Below the pieces are notes generated by a model. It was given only the letters and a program-made list of their open reading frames with translations. It was not told where the DNA came from and ran no database searches. The translations under genes were made by a program, and so were the position numbers. A stretch of DNA of 64,000 nt from Sutcliffiella horikoshii (lineage in GTDB: Bacteria > Bacillota > Bacilli > Bacillales > Bacillaceae_I): contig NZ_CP082918.1 in assembly GCF_019931755.1 (NCBI RefSeq), positions 3,824,001-3,888,000 on the forward strand. Direction: 5' to 3'. Below, piece by piece: positions 35,527-42,950 of the stretch; within the stretch, counting starts at the first letter, position 1; each line of letters begins with the position of its first letter.

Positions 35527-35535
35527 TGATATAAT
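35527..35535 (+). promoter_or_regulatory. Extended -10 promoter for the acyltransferase gene
   Basis: TGATATAAT on the plus strand, about 44 bases before the start codon at 35579. The -35 is poor. Confidence 0.45.
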
Positions 35536-35578
35536 TCCGTTACAATGTTGGTGGCCTTTCAAACAAGGAGTGAACCGT

Positions 35579-36664
35579 ATGAAAAATCAAAAATCTATTT
35601 ATATAGAAGAAATTCATTTAATTAGAGCTGTAGCCTGTCTGCTTGTTGTATTAGTGCATGTTTCTGCCACTTATTATTACCAGCAGGATGGGTATAATGA
35701 TATAACATTCTTTTTTAACCAGATTGGTAGATTTGGCACACCTCTTTTTGCCGTAATCAGTGGCTTTTTACTTTTTTATCATGTAAGGCAAAAAGGTTTC
35801 CAACTGAATAAATTTGTCACATCTCGATTTGTGAAAGTCGGTTCTCCATTTTTATTTTGGAGTTTATTCTATATTTTTCTACTAGTACTATTAGAAGGCG
35901 CTACACCCTTAGCCGAAGGGAAGAAAATATTCACTATCGACTTTTTATTAGGAAACTCTTACGTTCATCTATATTTTATGTCTATCGTTTTTCAGTTTTA
36001 TTTGTTATTTCCTTTATTGCAGAAAATACGCTCCAAGAATTTATGGACGGTACTTCTCGTCCTTTCATTAGCAATAAACTATTATTTTGTTGAGCACTTT
36101 ACACCAAGCACTTTTAATAATGAGTTGATACAATATGCATTCTCTCAACGTGCTCTTTTTTTAAATTGGATTTTCTTTTTTATCTTTGGCGGGTTTGCCG
36201 CATATAATTGGGAGAAAATCTATTCTATTTCCAAAAAAATTAAACCTATCTCATTAATCGCATCTATTTTCATCATTGTACTAACTGTGTATGAATACAA
36301 TGTGAATGGATCTGTGTCATCCAACAGACCTTTAAATTTTATTTATATTCCTGTTATCTTTGTCACTTTAATCGGTATGTATGATTATATCTCCAAAATA
36401 AATTTCTTAAAGCAAGCTTTTACAAAGGTAGGGCAGCTTTCCATGGGCATATATTTGGTTCATATGTTTATCATTTATCTTTTCGTTCATTATATGCCAG
36501 GATCTATCTGGACAACGCTGAACTTCCCATTTGTGTTCCTAGCAATTCTATTAGCTTCGATTCTATTTGTGAGAGCAATACAGCTATTACCATTTGATCA
36601 ATATTTGGTTACAGTACCAAAATTAAAAAACACCAAACGAAACAACATACCAAGATCAGCATAA
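35579..36664 (+). CDS. Acyltransferase family 3 membrane protein
   Basis: A 361-aa integral membrane protein with about ten transmembrane segments and the acyltransferase-3 start (IYIEEIHLIRAVACLLVVLVHVSATYYY, where the histidine after VVLV is the conserved one) and SRFVKVGSPFLFWS. The family moves acetyl or other acyl groups onto surface sugars. Start ATG at 35579, eight bases after AAGGAG; the GTG at 35570 overlaps that site. No attached SGNH domain is present, but two free SGNH-like proteins lie at 16-20 kb. Divergent from lytA. Possible target: wall polymer or peptidoglycan; not shown. Confidence 0.85.
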   Translation: MKNQKSIYIEEIHLIRAVACLLVVLVHVSATYYYQQDGYNDITFFFNQIGRFGTPLFAVISGFLLFYHVRQKGFQLNKFVTSRFVKVGSPFLFWSLFYIFLLVLLEGATPLAEGKKIFTIDFLLGNSYVHLYFMSIVFQFYLLFPLLQKIRSKNLWTVLLVLSLAINYYFVEHFTPSTFNNELIQYAFSQRALFLNWIFFFIFGGFAAYNWEKIYSISKKIKPISLIASIFIIVLTVYEYNVNGSVSSNRPLNFIYIPVIFVTLIGMYDYISKINFLKQAFTKVGQLSMGIYLVHMFIIYLFVHYMPGSIWTTLNFPFVFLAILLASILFVRAIQLLPFDQYLVTVPKLKNTKRNNIPRSA

Positions 36665-36666
36665 TA

Positions 36667-36704
36667 AAAGCTTTCTAGTCACTCGGCTGGAAAGCTTCTT
36701 TTGT
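36667..36704 (+). terminator. Terminator after the acyltransferase gene
   Basis: AAGCTTTC(T)AG / C(T)GGAAAGCTT stem followed by CTTTTGTTT. Confidence 0.75.
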
Positions 36705-36784
36705 TTATTTTCCTTAAAATATAAATGACTAATTTGATAGCTTTCTATCTCATAAACGTATATTTTCTTTAATTATTGCTCAAA

Positions 36785-36818
36785 TAGAAAGAAGAGCTTG
36801 AATTTTCATCCAAGCTCT
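36785..36818 (-). terminator. Terminator after the UDP-sugar dehydrogenase gene
   Basis: Perfect AGAGCTTG / CAAGCTCT stem with a 10-base loop, then TCTTTC on the minus strand. Confidence 0.7.
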
Positions 36819-36824
36819 CCCTTT

Positions 36825-38105
36825 TTATAATCTCCACAAAGTAACATTCTCCGGACATTCTTCTTTTACTAACTTGCTTTTAATATCCACTACCACTCCA
36901 GATCCTTCTTTTAGAAGACTTCCAAATTGGCTCCAGCCTTTGTCTACGTATGATTGGTGTGGTACTGCAAAAATTACTGCATCGGCTGGTTGAAGGTTTT
37001 CGTAATCGACCAATTCGATGCCGTATTCTCTTATCGCGTCTTCTTTTTCAGCGTGTGAATCTGTTACTTGGACTTCTACACCGAATTCTTTTAATTCATC
37101 TATTACATCAATAACTCGGGAATTTCTTAAGTCTGGTACATTTTCCTTGAATGTTAATCCAAGAACGGTTACTTTTGCTCCTTGGATCTTCATATCTTTT
37201 TTGATCATTTCTTTTATTAACGAAGTGGCAATGTGCTTGCCCATGTTTTCATTTATACGTCGGCCTGCCAAGATTACTTCTGGATGATATCCGACACTTT
37301 CCGCTTTGGACGTTAAGTAATATGGATCAACGCCAATGCAGTGTCCTCCTACTAATCCAGGGGAGAAACGAAGGAAGTTCCATTTTGTCCCTGCAGCTTG
37401 GAGAACTTCATCTGTGTCTATATCTAAACGATCAAAAATTAATGCTAATTCATTCATTAGTGCAATGTTTAAGTCTCTTTGTGTATTTTCAATTACTTTT
37501 GCCGCTTCCGCCACTTTAATGGTACTAGCTCTATACACACCTGCTTCTACAACGGAATTGTACACAGAAGCTACTATTTCTAGAATTTCTTCGTTTTGAC
37601 CCGATACTATTTTCGTGATCGTTCTGAATGTACGTTCTTTATCTCCCGGATTGATTCTCTCCGGTGAATAACCAATAAAGAAATCTTCTCCACCTTTTAA
37701 GCCTGATTGTTCTTCTAATATAGGTAAGCAAACTTCTTCTGTTGCACCAGGGTAAACCGTGGATTCATATACCACGATTGTTCCTTTAGTAAGGTTTCTT
37801 CCCACTGTTTCAGAGGCTTTCTTTAAAGGAGTCAGGTCGGGAACATTATGTTTATAGATTGGAGTTGGAACTGCTACTATAATAAAATCTGCTTGTGATA
37901 AATCTGATTCATCCATCGTAAAGTCGATATTTGCTTTCACAAGGTCCTCAGATGTTACTTCATTTGTGTAATCAATTCCTTGCTTTAATGTATTGATTCT
38001 ATGTTCATTAATGTCAAAGCCAATGATTTTATGGTTTTTACCAAATTCAACCGCTACCGGTAAACCCACATATCCAAGCCCTACAACTGCTATTTTTCTA
38101 TTCAT
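36825..38105 (-). CDS. Nucleotide-sugar dehydrogenase (WbpA/TviB-type, UDP-N-acetylhexosamine 6-dehydrogenase-like)
   Basis: A 426-aa NAD-dependent oxidase of a UDP-sugar to a uronic acid. Rossmann motif VVGLGYVGLPVAVEF; Cys in GLVGGHCIGVDPYYL; FKENVPDLRNSRVIDV near the end. The longer CIGVDPYYL context and the middle SPERINPGDKERTF place it with WbpA/TviB/WecC-type enzymes that use UDP-GlcNAc or UDP-GalNAc rather than with TuaD. GGAGG eleven bases before ATG. It stands alone: no epimerase or glycosyltransferase is adjacent. It may supply an aminouronic acid to the nearby polymer genes. Confidence 0.88.
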   Translation of the reverse strand: MNRKIAVVGLGYVGLPVAVEFGKNHKIIGFDINEHRINTLKQGIDYTNEVTSEDLVKANIDFTMDESDLSQADFIIVAVPTPIYKHNVPDLTPLKKASETVGRNLTKGTIVVYESTVYPGATEEVCLPILEEQSGLKGGEDFFIGYSPERINPGDKERTFRTITKIVSGQNEEILEIVASVYNSVVEAGVYRASTIKVAEAAKVIENTQRDLNIALMNELALIFDRLDIDTDEVLQAAGTKWNFLRFSPGLVGGHCIGVDPYYLTSKAESVGYHPEVILAGRRINENMGKHIATSLIKEMIKKDMKIQGAKVTVLGLTFKENVPDLRNSRVIDVIDELKEFGVEVQVTDSHAEKEDAIREYGIELVDYENLQPADAVIFAVPHQSYVDKGWSQFGSLLKEGSGVVVDIKSKLVKEECPENVTLWRL

Positions 38106-38443
38106 ATTCTGTATATCCTCCTTGGGATGATAACTAATATAATGTTGGTTTTATATTAACAATTAAATATTTCTTTATAGTGATTTAAAATATATAGAAT
38201 TACTGTAGAAAACACAAGTTACACCTAAGGAATTATTATAATTTGATATGGTCGAAAAATCTACTTTCAGCCTATATTGTAAAGGGAAAGTAATATTTAA
38301 CGTTAATTTAGGTATGGAAAATTGGTCAAATTTCATAAAATTATATAAATACTACATGATAAAGCAGTATTTTACAGTAAATATAATGTGTTAGATGACA
38401 ATATAATTGAAAATAAAGATTACTAAAGAAAGAAGAGTGCTGC
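38106..38443. other. Intergenic region between UDP-sugar dehydrogenase and LCP relic
   Basis: AT-rich. Near the dehydrogenase start, the minus strand reads TTGTTA, 17 bases, TATTAG, a fair SigA promoter. The rest, up to the LCP fragment, looks like the decayed upstream region of that gene; no open frame. Confidence 0.4.
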
Positions 38444-38503
38444 ATGTTTAAGAAAGTATGGTTTAAAGCATTGGTAAGTGTAATTCAGTTTTTTTGTCGA
38501 TAA
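38444..38503 (+). pseudogene. 5' fragment of an LCP-family gene
   Basis: Encodes MFKKVWFKALVSVIQFF before a stop. The live LCP gene at 17962 starts MFKKKWFIILVSILGI, and the preceding bases share GAAGAGTGC, so the ribosome binding region is also retained. Everything after about 13 codons is gone; the break runs straight into the sortase terminator. It is the remnant of a second LCP gene or of a duplication/deletion event. Confidence 0.75.
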
Positions 38504-38513
38504 GGAGAAAAAC

Positions 38514-38537
38514 TAAAAAAACACCTCTAAAGGTGTC
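38514..38537 (-). terminator. Terminator after the first sortase gene
   Basis: Minus strand ACACCT / AGGTGT stem with loop TTAG, then seven T. Confidence 0.8.
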
Positions 38538-38538
38538 A

Positions 38539-39147
38539 CTATCTTGAATCAACAGGTTTTGCATATAAAATATATCTCTCAGGCGCCGCCCCAGTGAGTG
38601 TAAAGGGGTAACATGTGGTGAGAAGCAGATCCTCCTTTTCCTTTTGAAGGGTAATCACCGTTCTGTCATCCTCATCCACTATCTTAGAGTCATAAATCTC
38701 AAACATATATTCCCCATATGGCATATTCACATAGAATTTATCACCGATTTCCAGTTCGCCTAAGCGAAGAAAAACTGTATCTCTGTGGCCTGATAACACG
38801 TTTTGTCCCACTTCTCCAGGAAAAGATGCACCTTTATAGTGTCCTACTCCCTTTTCCAATTCATCAGGGTCGGTTCCTTCCACAATAGGCAGTTCCGCTT
38901 CAAGTCTTGGGATCTTCAGTAACCCGACTACTTCTCCTGTTTCAGGTGTAAAATCATCAGGCTTTTTAGGGCGCTCTTTTTTATCTGCTGTGTCCTTTTC
39001 GCCTACCATACCCTTTGTTATAGAAACAGCATCTTTTAGTGCCGCCTCCGTTTTTCTATCCATACTGATTTTTTCAAGTAGGCCATAGCCTATAAAGGAA
39101 ATACCGGTAACGATAAACAGGATGGCTACAATCATTCCTTTTTTCAA
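38539..39147 (-). CDS. Class D sortase
   Basis: A 202-aa membrane-anchored cysteine transpeptidase that would attach surface proteins to peptidoglycan. N-terminal transmembrane helix (about 5-25), a charged linker, then the sortase barrel with His121 (LSGHRDT), Cys179 (LTTCYPF) and Arg191 (PERYILY). TTG start at 39147, or ATG at 39135. No protein with an LPXTG/LPXTA sorting signal is encoded next to it; the only sorted substrate I found is at 49789-50724 beside the second sortase. A promoter TTGATG, 16 bases, TAGAAT and a perfect 0A box lie upstream. Confidence 0.9.
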   Translation of the reverse strand: MKKGMIVAILFIVTGISFIGYGLLEKISMDRKTEAALKDAVSITKGMVGEKDTADKKERPKKPDDFTPETGEVVGLLKIPRLEAELPIVEGTDPDELEKGVGHYKGASFPGEVGQNVLSGHRDTVFLRLGELEIGDKFYVNMPYGEYMFEIYDSKIVDEDDRTVITLQKEKEDLLLTTCYPFTLTGAAPERYILYAKPVDSR

Positions 39148-39228
39148 CTTGTCCTGTCTCCTCTACATTCGTTTTTTCTCTGTTATATTTATTCTACCTG
39201 TTATACGGAAGACATCAACCACCAATTC

Positions 39229-39235
39229 TTCGACA
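39229..39235 (-). promoter_or_regulatory. Perfect Spo0A box upstream of the first sortase
   Basis: Minus strand TTTGTCGAAG, about 82 bases before the sortase start and just upstream of its putative -35. Confidence 0.35.
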
Positions 39236-39237
39236 AA

Positions 39238-39555
39238 TTATAAAAATCTACTAAATACACCACCCATGTTTTTCATAAATATAGGCAAAAGCGCAGCCAT
39301 AAAATGGAGCCCTATTAAAGCAAAATAATAAAACTTAACCTTCGCCAACTTAAATACAAGCGGAATGATAACAAGAAGGATTCCCGCCACGCTAATCAAA
39401 GAATAGATCATGGTACCTTGTGTTTCTCCATATGTAACAAGTAGGTAAAAGAACCCTATAATACTGATATTGTAAATTAGAAATATCAAAGATAGTGCAA
39501 AGCAGATAAAGTTTGTGACACTCTTAAATATTGATTTCCAATCGATATTTTTCAT
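39238..39555 (-). CDS. Small hypothetical membrane protein
   Basis: A 105-aa protein with three hydrophobic segments (about 14-40, 47-68 and 73-92) and few charged residues. Strong ribosome binding site (AGGGGG) before ATG. No family recognised. It precedes the sortase gene on the same strand with 90 bases between, and has an upstream 0A-box match. Confidence 0.65.
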   Translation of the reverse strand: MKNIDWKSIFKSVTNFICFALSLIFLIYNISIIGFFYLLVTYGETQGTMIYSLISVAGILLVIIPLVFKLAKVKFYYFALIGLHFMAALLPIFMKNMGGVFSRFL

Positions 39556-39656
39556 CGTTCTAAATCCCCCTATAAAACATCATTCTTTTGTCTATTTCTT
39601 TATTTCGATATATAAGTACATTTTCCCTGTTTTTTTCCTAATTTTGAAGGGGAAAT

Positions 39657-39663
39657 TGTCGAA
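39657..39663 (+). promoter_or_regulatory. Perfect Spo0A box upstream of the small membrane protein
   Basis: ATTGTCGAATA contains TGTCGAA, about 100 bases before the start at 39555. Confidence 0.3.
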
Positions 39664-39689
39664 TAAAAAAAGACCCATATATTGGGTCT
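39664..39689 (-). terminator. Terminator after the SPOR-domain amidase
   Basis: Minus strand AGACCCA / TGGGTCT with a 4-base loop, then a run of seven T. Confidence 0.85.
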
Positions 39690-39691
39690 CA

Positions 39692-40480
39692 CTAGATACT
39701 GATAAAAGTTTTATAGCCTTTGGATCTTAATGTCGCAGCCAAACGGTCCGCATTTTCTTTTTGAGAGAAGGCTCCTGCCTGTACTTTGTAAAGGTTATCT
39801 TCTCTGAAAACGAATGTGTTAAAGCCTTTTCTGTTTAGATCTGCTGCCAGGCTGTCTGCGTTTTCTTTTGCACGGAATGCTCCTACTTGCACCTTGTATA
39901 CCCTTGTTACCGGGGGTGGTGTTGGTTTAAGTTTTAAGTTGAAATATTCTACTAATCCACCTGCGATCGCCAGGGCACAGGTTCTGCGGTAGCTATCCGT
40001 TTTCAACAGTTGTGCTTCTGGGTAGTAAGTCATAAAGCCGCATTCACAAAGAATGGAAGCCATCGTTGTTTCGCGGAGGACATGGAAATTTGCTGATTTG
40101 ATGCCTCTGTCTCTTCTTCCTGTTGCTTGGATTAGTCTGCGGTGGATCATATTGGCGAGGCGATCGGAATTGGGGGACTGAACAATTGGAGTATACGTTT
40201 CTATTCCTTGAGCGGTATTCCATCCTCCATTACCAAATGCATTTCCATGGATGGACACAAAAGCTTTTGCCTCCCAGGCATTTGCCCTATCTGTTCGTTC
40301 TTGCAAAGGGACGTCCCTTTCATCTGAATGAGTAAACAGCACCTCGACATCTTGATAACGTAACAATTCCTGTCTTGTATATTGGGCAACCATCCTGTTG
40401 AACTCATATTCTCTCATCCCGTCAGGTGTACGCTTTCCAGGAGTACTATATCCATGACCTGCGTCTAATACTATTTTCAT
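39692..40480 (-). CDS. N-acetylmuramoyl-L-alanine amidase with two SPOR repeats (CwlC-like)
   Basis: A 262-aa amidase without a signal peptide. The Amidase_3 domain covers about 1-170: KIVLDAGHGYSTPGKRTP, EYEFN, FVSIHGNAF and ILCECGFMT give the zinc ligands and catalytic Glu. Two SPOR repeats follow (VYKVQVGAFRAKENAD and LYKVQAGAFSQKENAD), which bind peptide-free glycan. Absence of a signal peptide, size and domain order match CwlC, the B. subtilis mother-cell amidase that acts late in sporulation. ATG at 40480 is set by AGAGGTGG. Upstream, CATATGAT resembles a SigK -10 (CATANNNT) but no well-placed -35 is seen. Confidence 0.88.
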   Translation of the reverse strand: MKIVLDAGHGYSTPGKRTPDGMREYEFNRMVAQYTRQELLRYQDVEVLFTHSDERDVPLQERTDRANAWEAKAFVSIHGNAFGNGGWNTAQGIETYTPIVQSPNSDRLANMIHRRLIQATGRRDRGIKSANFHVLRETTMASILCECGFMTYYPEAQLLKTDSYRRTCALAIAGGLVEYFNLKLKPTPPPVTRVYKVQVGAFRAKENADSLAADLNRKGFNTFVFREDNLYKVQAGAFSQKENADRLAATLRSKGYKTFISI

Positions 40481-40535
40481 ACATTCCACCTCTTTTTACA
40501 ATTTTAGACCTTTTGTACTATTATCATATGTCCTA

Positions 40536-40554
40536 TTTGTAAAACATTTACAAA
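40536..40554. promoter_or_regulatory. Perfect 8-3-8 palindrome, possible operator
   Basis: TTTGTAAAACATTTACAAA in the divergent region between the amidase and the BsuPI lipoprotein. No T run, so not a terminator. The same half-site, TTGTAAA, occurs as an inverted pair at 16934-16955. Confidence 0.4.
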
Positions 40555-40703
40555 AACAGGCATATGACCTGTCCACCTCCCTGTAACCTTTTATATAATT
40601 TAACGTCAAACTATACAAAGAAGGGTATGGGTCATATATAGTGGTGGAAAAGGAAGAAATAACTCGTTCGGTAAGTCCATACCATAAAAACGGAGGCTGA
40701 ACT

Positions 40704-41252
40704 ATGTATAAAATTACGTCATTACTACTAATGTTCCTAATACTGTCTGCTTGTGGAACCACGGGAGACTCTCAAGATAATCCAGATTCAACACAAGGGA
40801 ATACACCAATAAGTGAAGAAAAGGATACAGATGACTCTTCTGCAGGTTCAAAGGATCCTAACAAATCAAAAGAAGAGGCAAGAAAGAAGCTTGAATCAAA
40901 TCCATTAAACAAAGACGAGCTGACAGTCCAGGTTAATCGCGCAAACGAAGACTTTCTATTCAAGGTTACGAACAACCATGAAAAAGATGCTGAAATCCAC
41001 TTTACTTCCGGACAAGAGTACGATTATGTTGTATACGACGAATCAGGCAGCGCCGTAAAAAAATTATCAGAAGGCATGATGTACACCCAAGCTATAAAAG
41101 AGTTGATTTTAGCTCCTGGAGAATCATTAGAATACCCTATTGCTTATAATGACTTGGCAGCAGACCTACCACCAGGGGAATACACCATCCAGTTCATTTT
41201 CACGGATTCCAACCATCACGCTACAGCAAAAGAAACCTTCACTGTCGAATAA
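40704..41252 (+). CDS. Lipoprotein with BsuPI-type (proteinase inhibitor) domain
   Basis: A 182-aa lipoprotein with lipobox LILSACGT, an acidic Asp/Ser/Lys linker (about 20-70), and a C-terminal beta-rich domain of about 100 residues: VTNNHEKDAEIHFTSGQEYDYVVYDESG and LPPGEYTIQF match the BsuPI intracellular proteinase inhibitor fold. That fold is also common in extracellular lipoproteins of unknown role. GGAGG precedes ATG. Whether it inhibits proteases such as the Vpr-like enzyme encoded in this window is unknown. Confidence 0.8.
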   Translation: MYKITSLLLMFLILSACGTTGDSQDNPDSTQGNTPISEEKDTDDSSAGSKDPNKSKEEARKKLESNPLNKDELTVQVNRANEDFLFKVTNNHEKDAEIHFTSGQEYDYVVYDESGSAVKKLSEGMMYTQAIKELILAPGESLEYPIAYNDLAADLPPGEYTIQFIFTDSNHHATAKETFTVE

Positions 41253-41323
41253 GAAGGACCTATGTCACGAGGTTGTAACTGCCACCCAAAAAACCTATAA
41301 TAGAATAAGAAGATTTTACCGGC

Positions 41324-41360
41324 AAAGGTCTACGAGATGAAGTAGACCTTTTCGTTTTTT
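41324..41360 (+). terminator. Terminator after the BsuPI lipoprotein gene
   Basis: Perfect 10-bp AAAGGTCTAC / GTAGACCTTT stem, then TCGTTTTTTG. Confidence 0.85.
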
Positions 41361-41396
41361 GCAATAGATATGAAACACAAATGGATGGTGACAAAA

Positions 41397-42950
41397 ATGG
41401 AGCAGTTCGCAGCATGGCTGATAAATACATATCCACTCTCAAACGACAACAACAGAAACATCCTAAAAGAAGGCTTAAAACTGTTCCGCCAAGGCAACGT
41501 CATAAACGCCTACCAAGAAGGCTCCAGCATGATCGGAAAAGTCCAAGACAACGGCCAAAAACACGTCCTGCTTGACGAAGAAATTGGTGACCTCAGCAGA
41601 TGCTCTTGCGGCGCAACCACACTCTGCCCTCATCAGCTAGCCACCTTTCTATCTGTATGGTCACAATCCAACACAATCGCTTCCCTTATTGACGGCTGGA
41701 AGGAACAAAGTACGGACAACATCCTTCCAACCCTTGCATCCGCAACAATTAAAAAAGAAGCAACAACCTATGAGGACAGCTCCCTTTCAAGCTGGCTGGA
41801 ATTTGTCGACTATCAGCATCAACAATATAAAAGCTCCATTCCTAGTAAAAGAACGTATCTGACCGGGCTGACACACGCGTTTTTCCCTAAACTGCGAACA
41901 CAGGCTCCTAAGAAAGCGGAAATACGTCCATTGTTTTTATTACACGCTTCTCTCTATTGTATGGAGCAAGTGATAGACAGCTATGATAGCTCACAGCCCT
42001 ATCAATACATTGCCGATATCCTGCATCGTTTTGTAGATACGGTCGAAGAGGAATCAAAAGGCTTATTTCACAGTGCCATCGCTTTTCAACTCGATTCCCT
42101 GCTGAAGGAAAGCAGGCAATTGATTCGAGAAAAGCTATTGCAACAAGAGGAACCTTTTATAAGAGAAATGTTTTATGTGTATCAATTCACCTGGAATGAT
42201 GTATTCCAACGCCGCAATTGGATGACCTCGGAGCTGAAGGAGCTAGAAGGCGAGACTTCCCTACAGGCTGAGTTGGCAAAGACCCATTTGTTATTTTTGC
42301 TGAAAAAAGATGAGGATGCATTGAAGCTCGTCAAGAAAAACGGCAATCAGTATGCGCCGTATCTTTTCCATTGGCTACAATCGCTTGTCTTTAATAAAGC
42401 GAAGAACCGCTTGGAAAGTTGGCTTTCTATATCGCTACCAATTGTGACGTCCTATATCCATTCGGAACCGACCTACGACCGGAAAAGGCAGTTGACGAAA
42501 CATCTGCTCAAGTTGTTGACGGATTATGCAATGGAAACAAGGCAAGACAAACTTTATAAGGATGCCATGCGCCAACTGATGCCGTATAGTTACGGAGAAT
42601 ATGAATGGTACCTGTTTGAAACGAAGAATTACCGCCAATGGGTGGAGTTGCAGCTTTGGATGGGGTTTGAGCTTAGCGGGTTGGAGGCTTATAAGCTGAA
42701 AGAAATAAAGAAAACAGACGCTTATGCGCTTTTCCCACTCTACCATGTGGCAATAAGCAAGGCATTGGAACAGCGGAATAAAACCGCATATAAAGAAGCT
42801 ACATCCCTGTTGAAAACACTACATAGTCTCTATAAAAAAGAGAAACTGGAAGACATCTGGCTTCAGTATTTACTGCAGCTAAAAGAAGGAACAAAGCGAC
42901 TCCGCTCCTTCCAAGAAGAATTAAAAAAGGGAAGATTCAGTTATGATTAA
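41397..42950 (+). CDS. SWIM zinc-finger protein (YwqB-like)
   Basis: A protein of 517 aa if started at ATG 41397 behind GGTGA; earlier in-frame ATG codons at 41370 and 41385 have no ribosome binding site. The N-terminal SWIM finger is LSRCSCGATTLCPHQLA (CxC ... CxH pattern). The remainder is helical, without a recognised catalytic domain. Its last codons overlap the SNF2-type helicase start by 8 bases, so the two are translationally coupled. SWIM proteins bind DNA or protein, and this pair corresponds to the ywqB-ywqA pair of B. subtilis. Exact role unknown; DNA repair or recombination is likely. Confidence 0.85.
   Translation: MEQFAAWLINTYPLSNDNNRNILKEGLKLFRQGNVINAYQEGSSMIGKVQDNGQKHVLLDEEIGDLSRCSCGATTLCPHQLATFLSVWSQSNTIASLIDGWKEQSTDNILPTLASATIKKEATTYEDSSLSSWLEFVDYQHQQYKSSIPSKRTYLTGLTHAFFPKLRTQAPKKAEIRPLFLLHASLYCMEQVIDSYDSSQPYQYIADILHRFVDTVEEESKGLFHSAIAFQLDSLLKESRQLIREKLLQQEEPFIREMFYVYQFTWNDVFQRRNWMTSELKELEGETSLQAELAKTHLLFLLKKDEDALKLVKKNGNQYAPYLFHWLQSLVFNKAKNRLESWLSISLPIVTSYIHSEPTYDRKRQLTKHLLKLLTDYAMETRQDKLYKDAMRQLMPYSYGEYEWYLFETKNYRQWVELQLWMGFELSGLEAYKLKEIKKTDAYALFPLYHVAISKALEQRNKTAYKEATSLLKTLHSLYKKEKLEDIWLQYLLQLKEGTKRLRSFQEELKKGRFSYD

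Noticed and set aside
40500..40540. SigK promoter for the CwlC-like amidase
   Set aside because: CATATGAT fits the -10 but no AC at the right distance was found.
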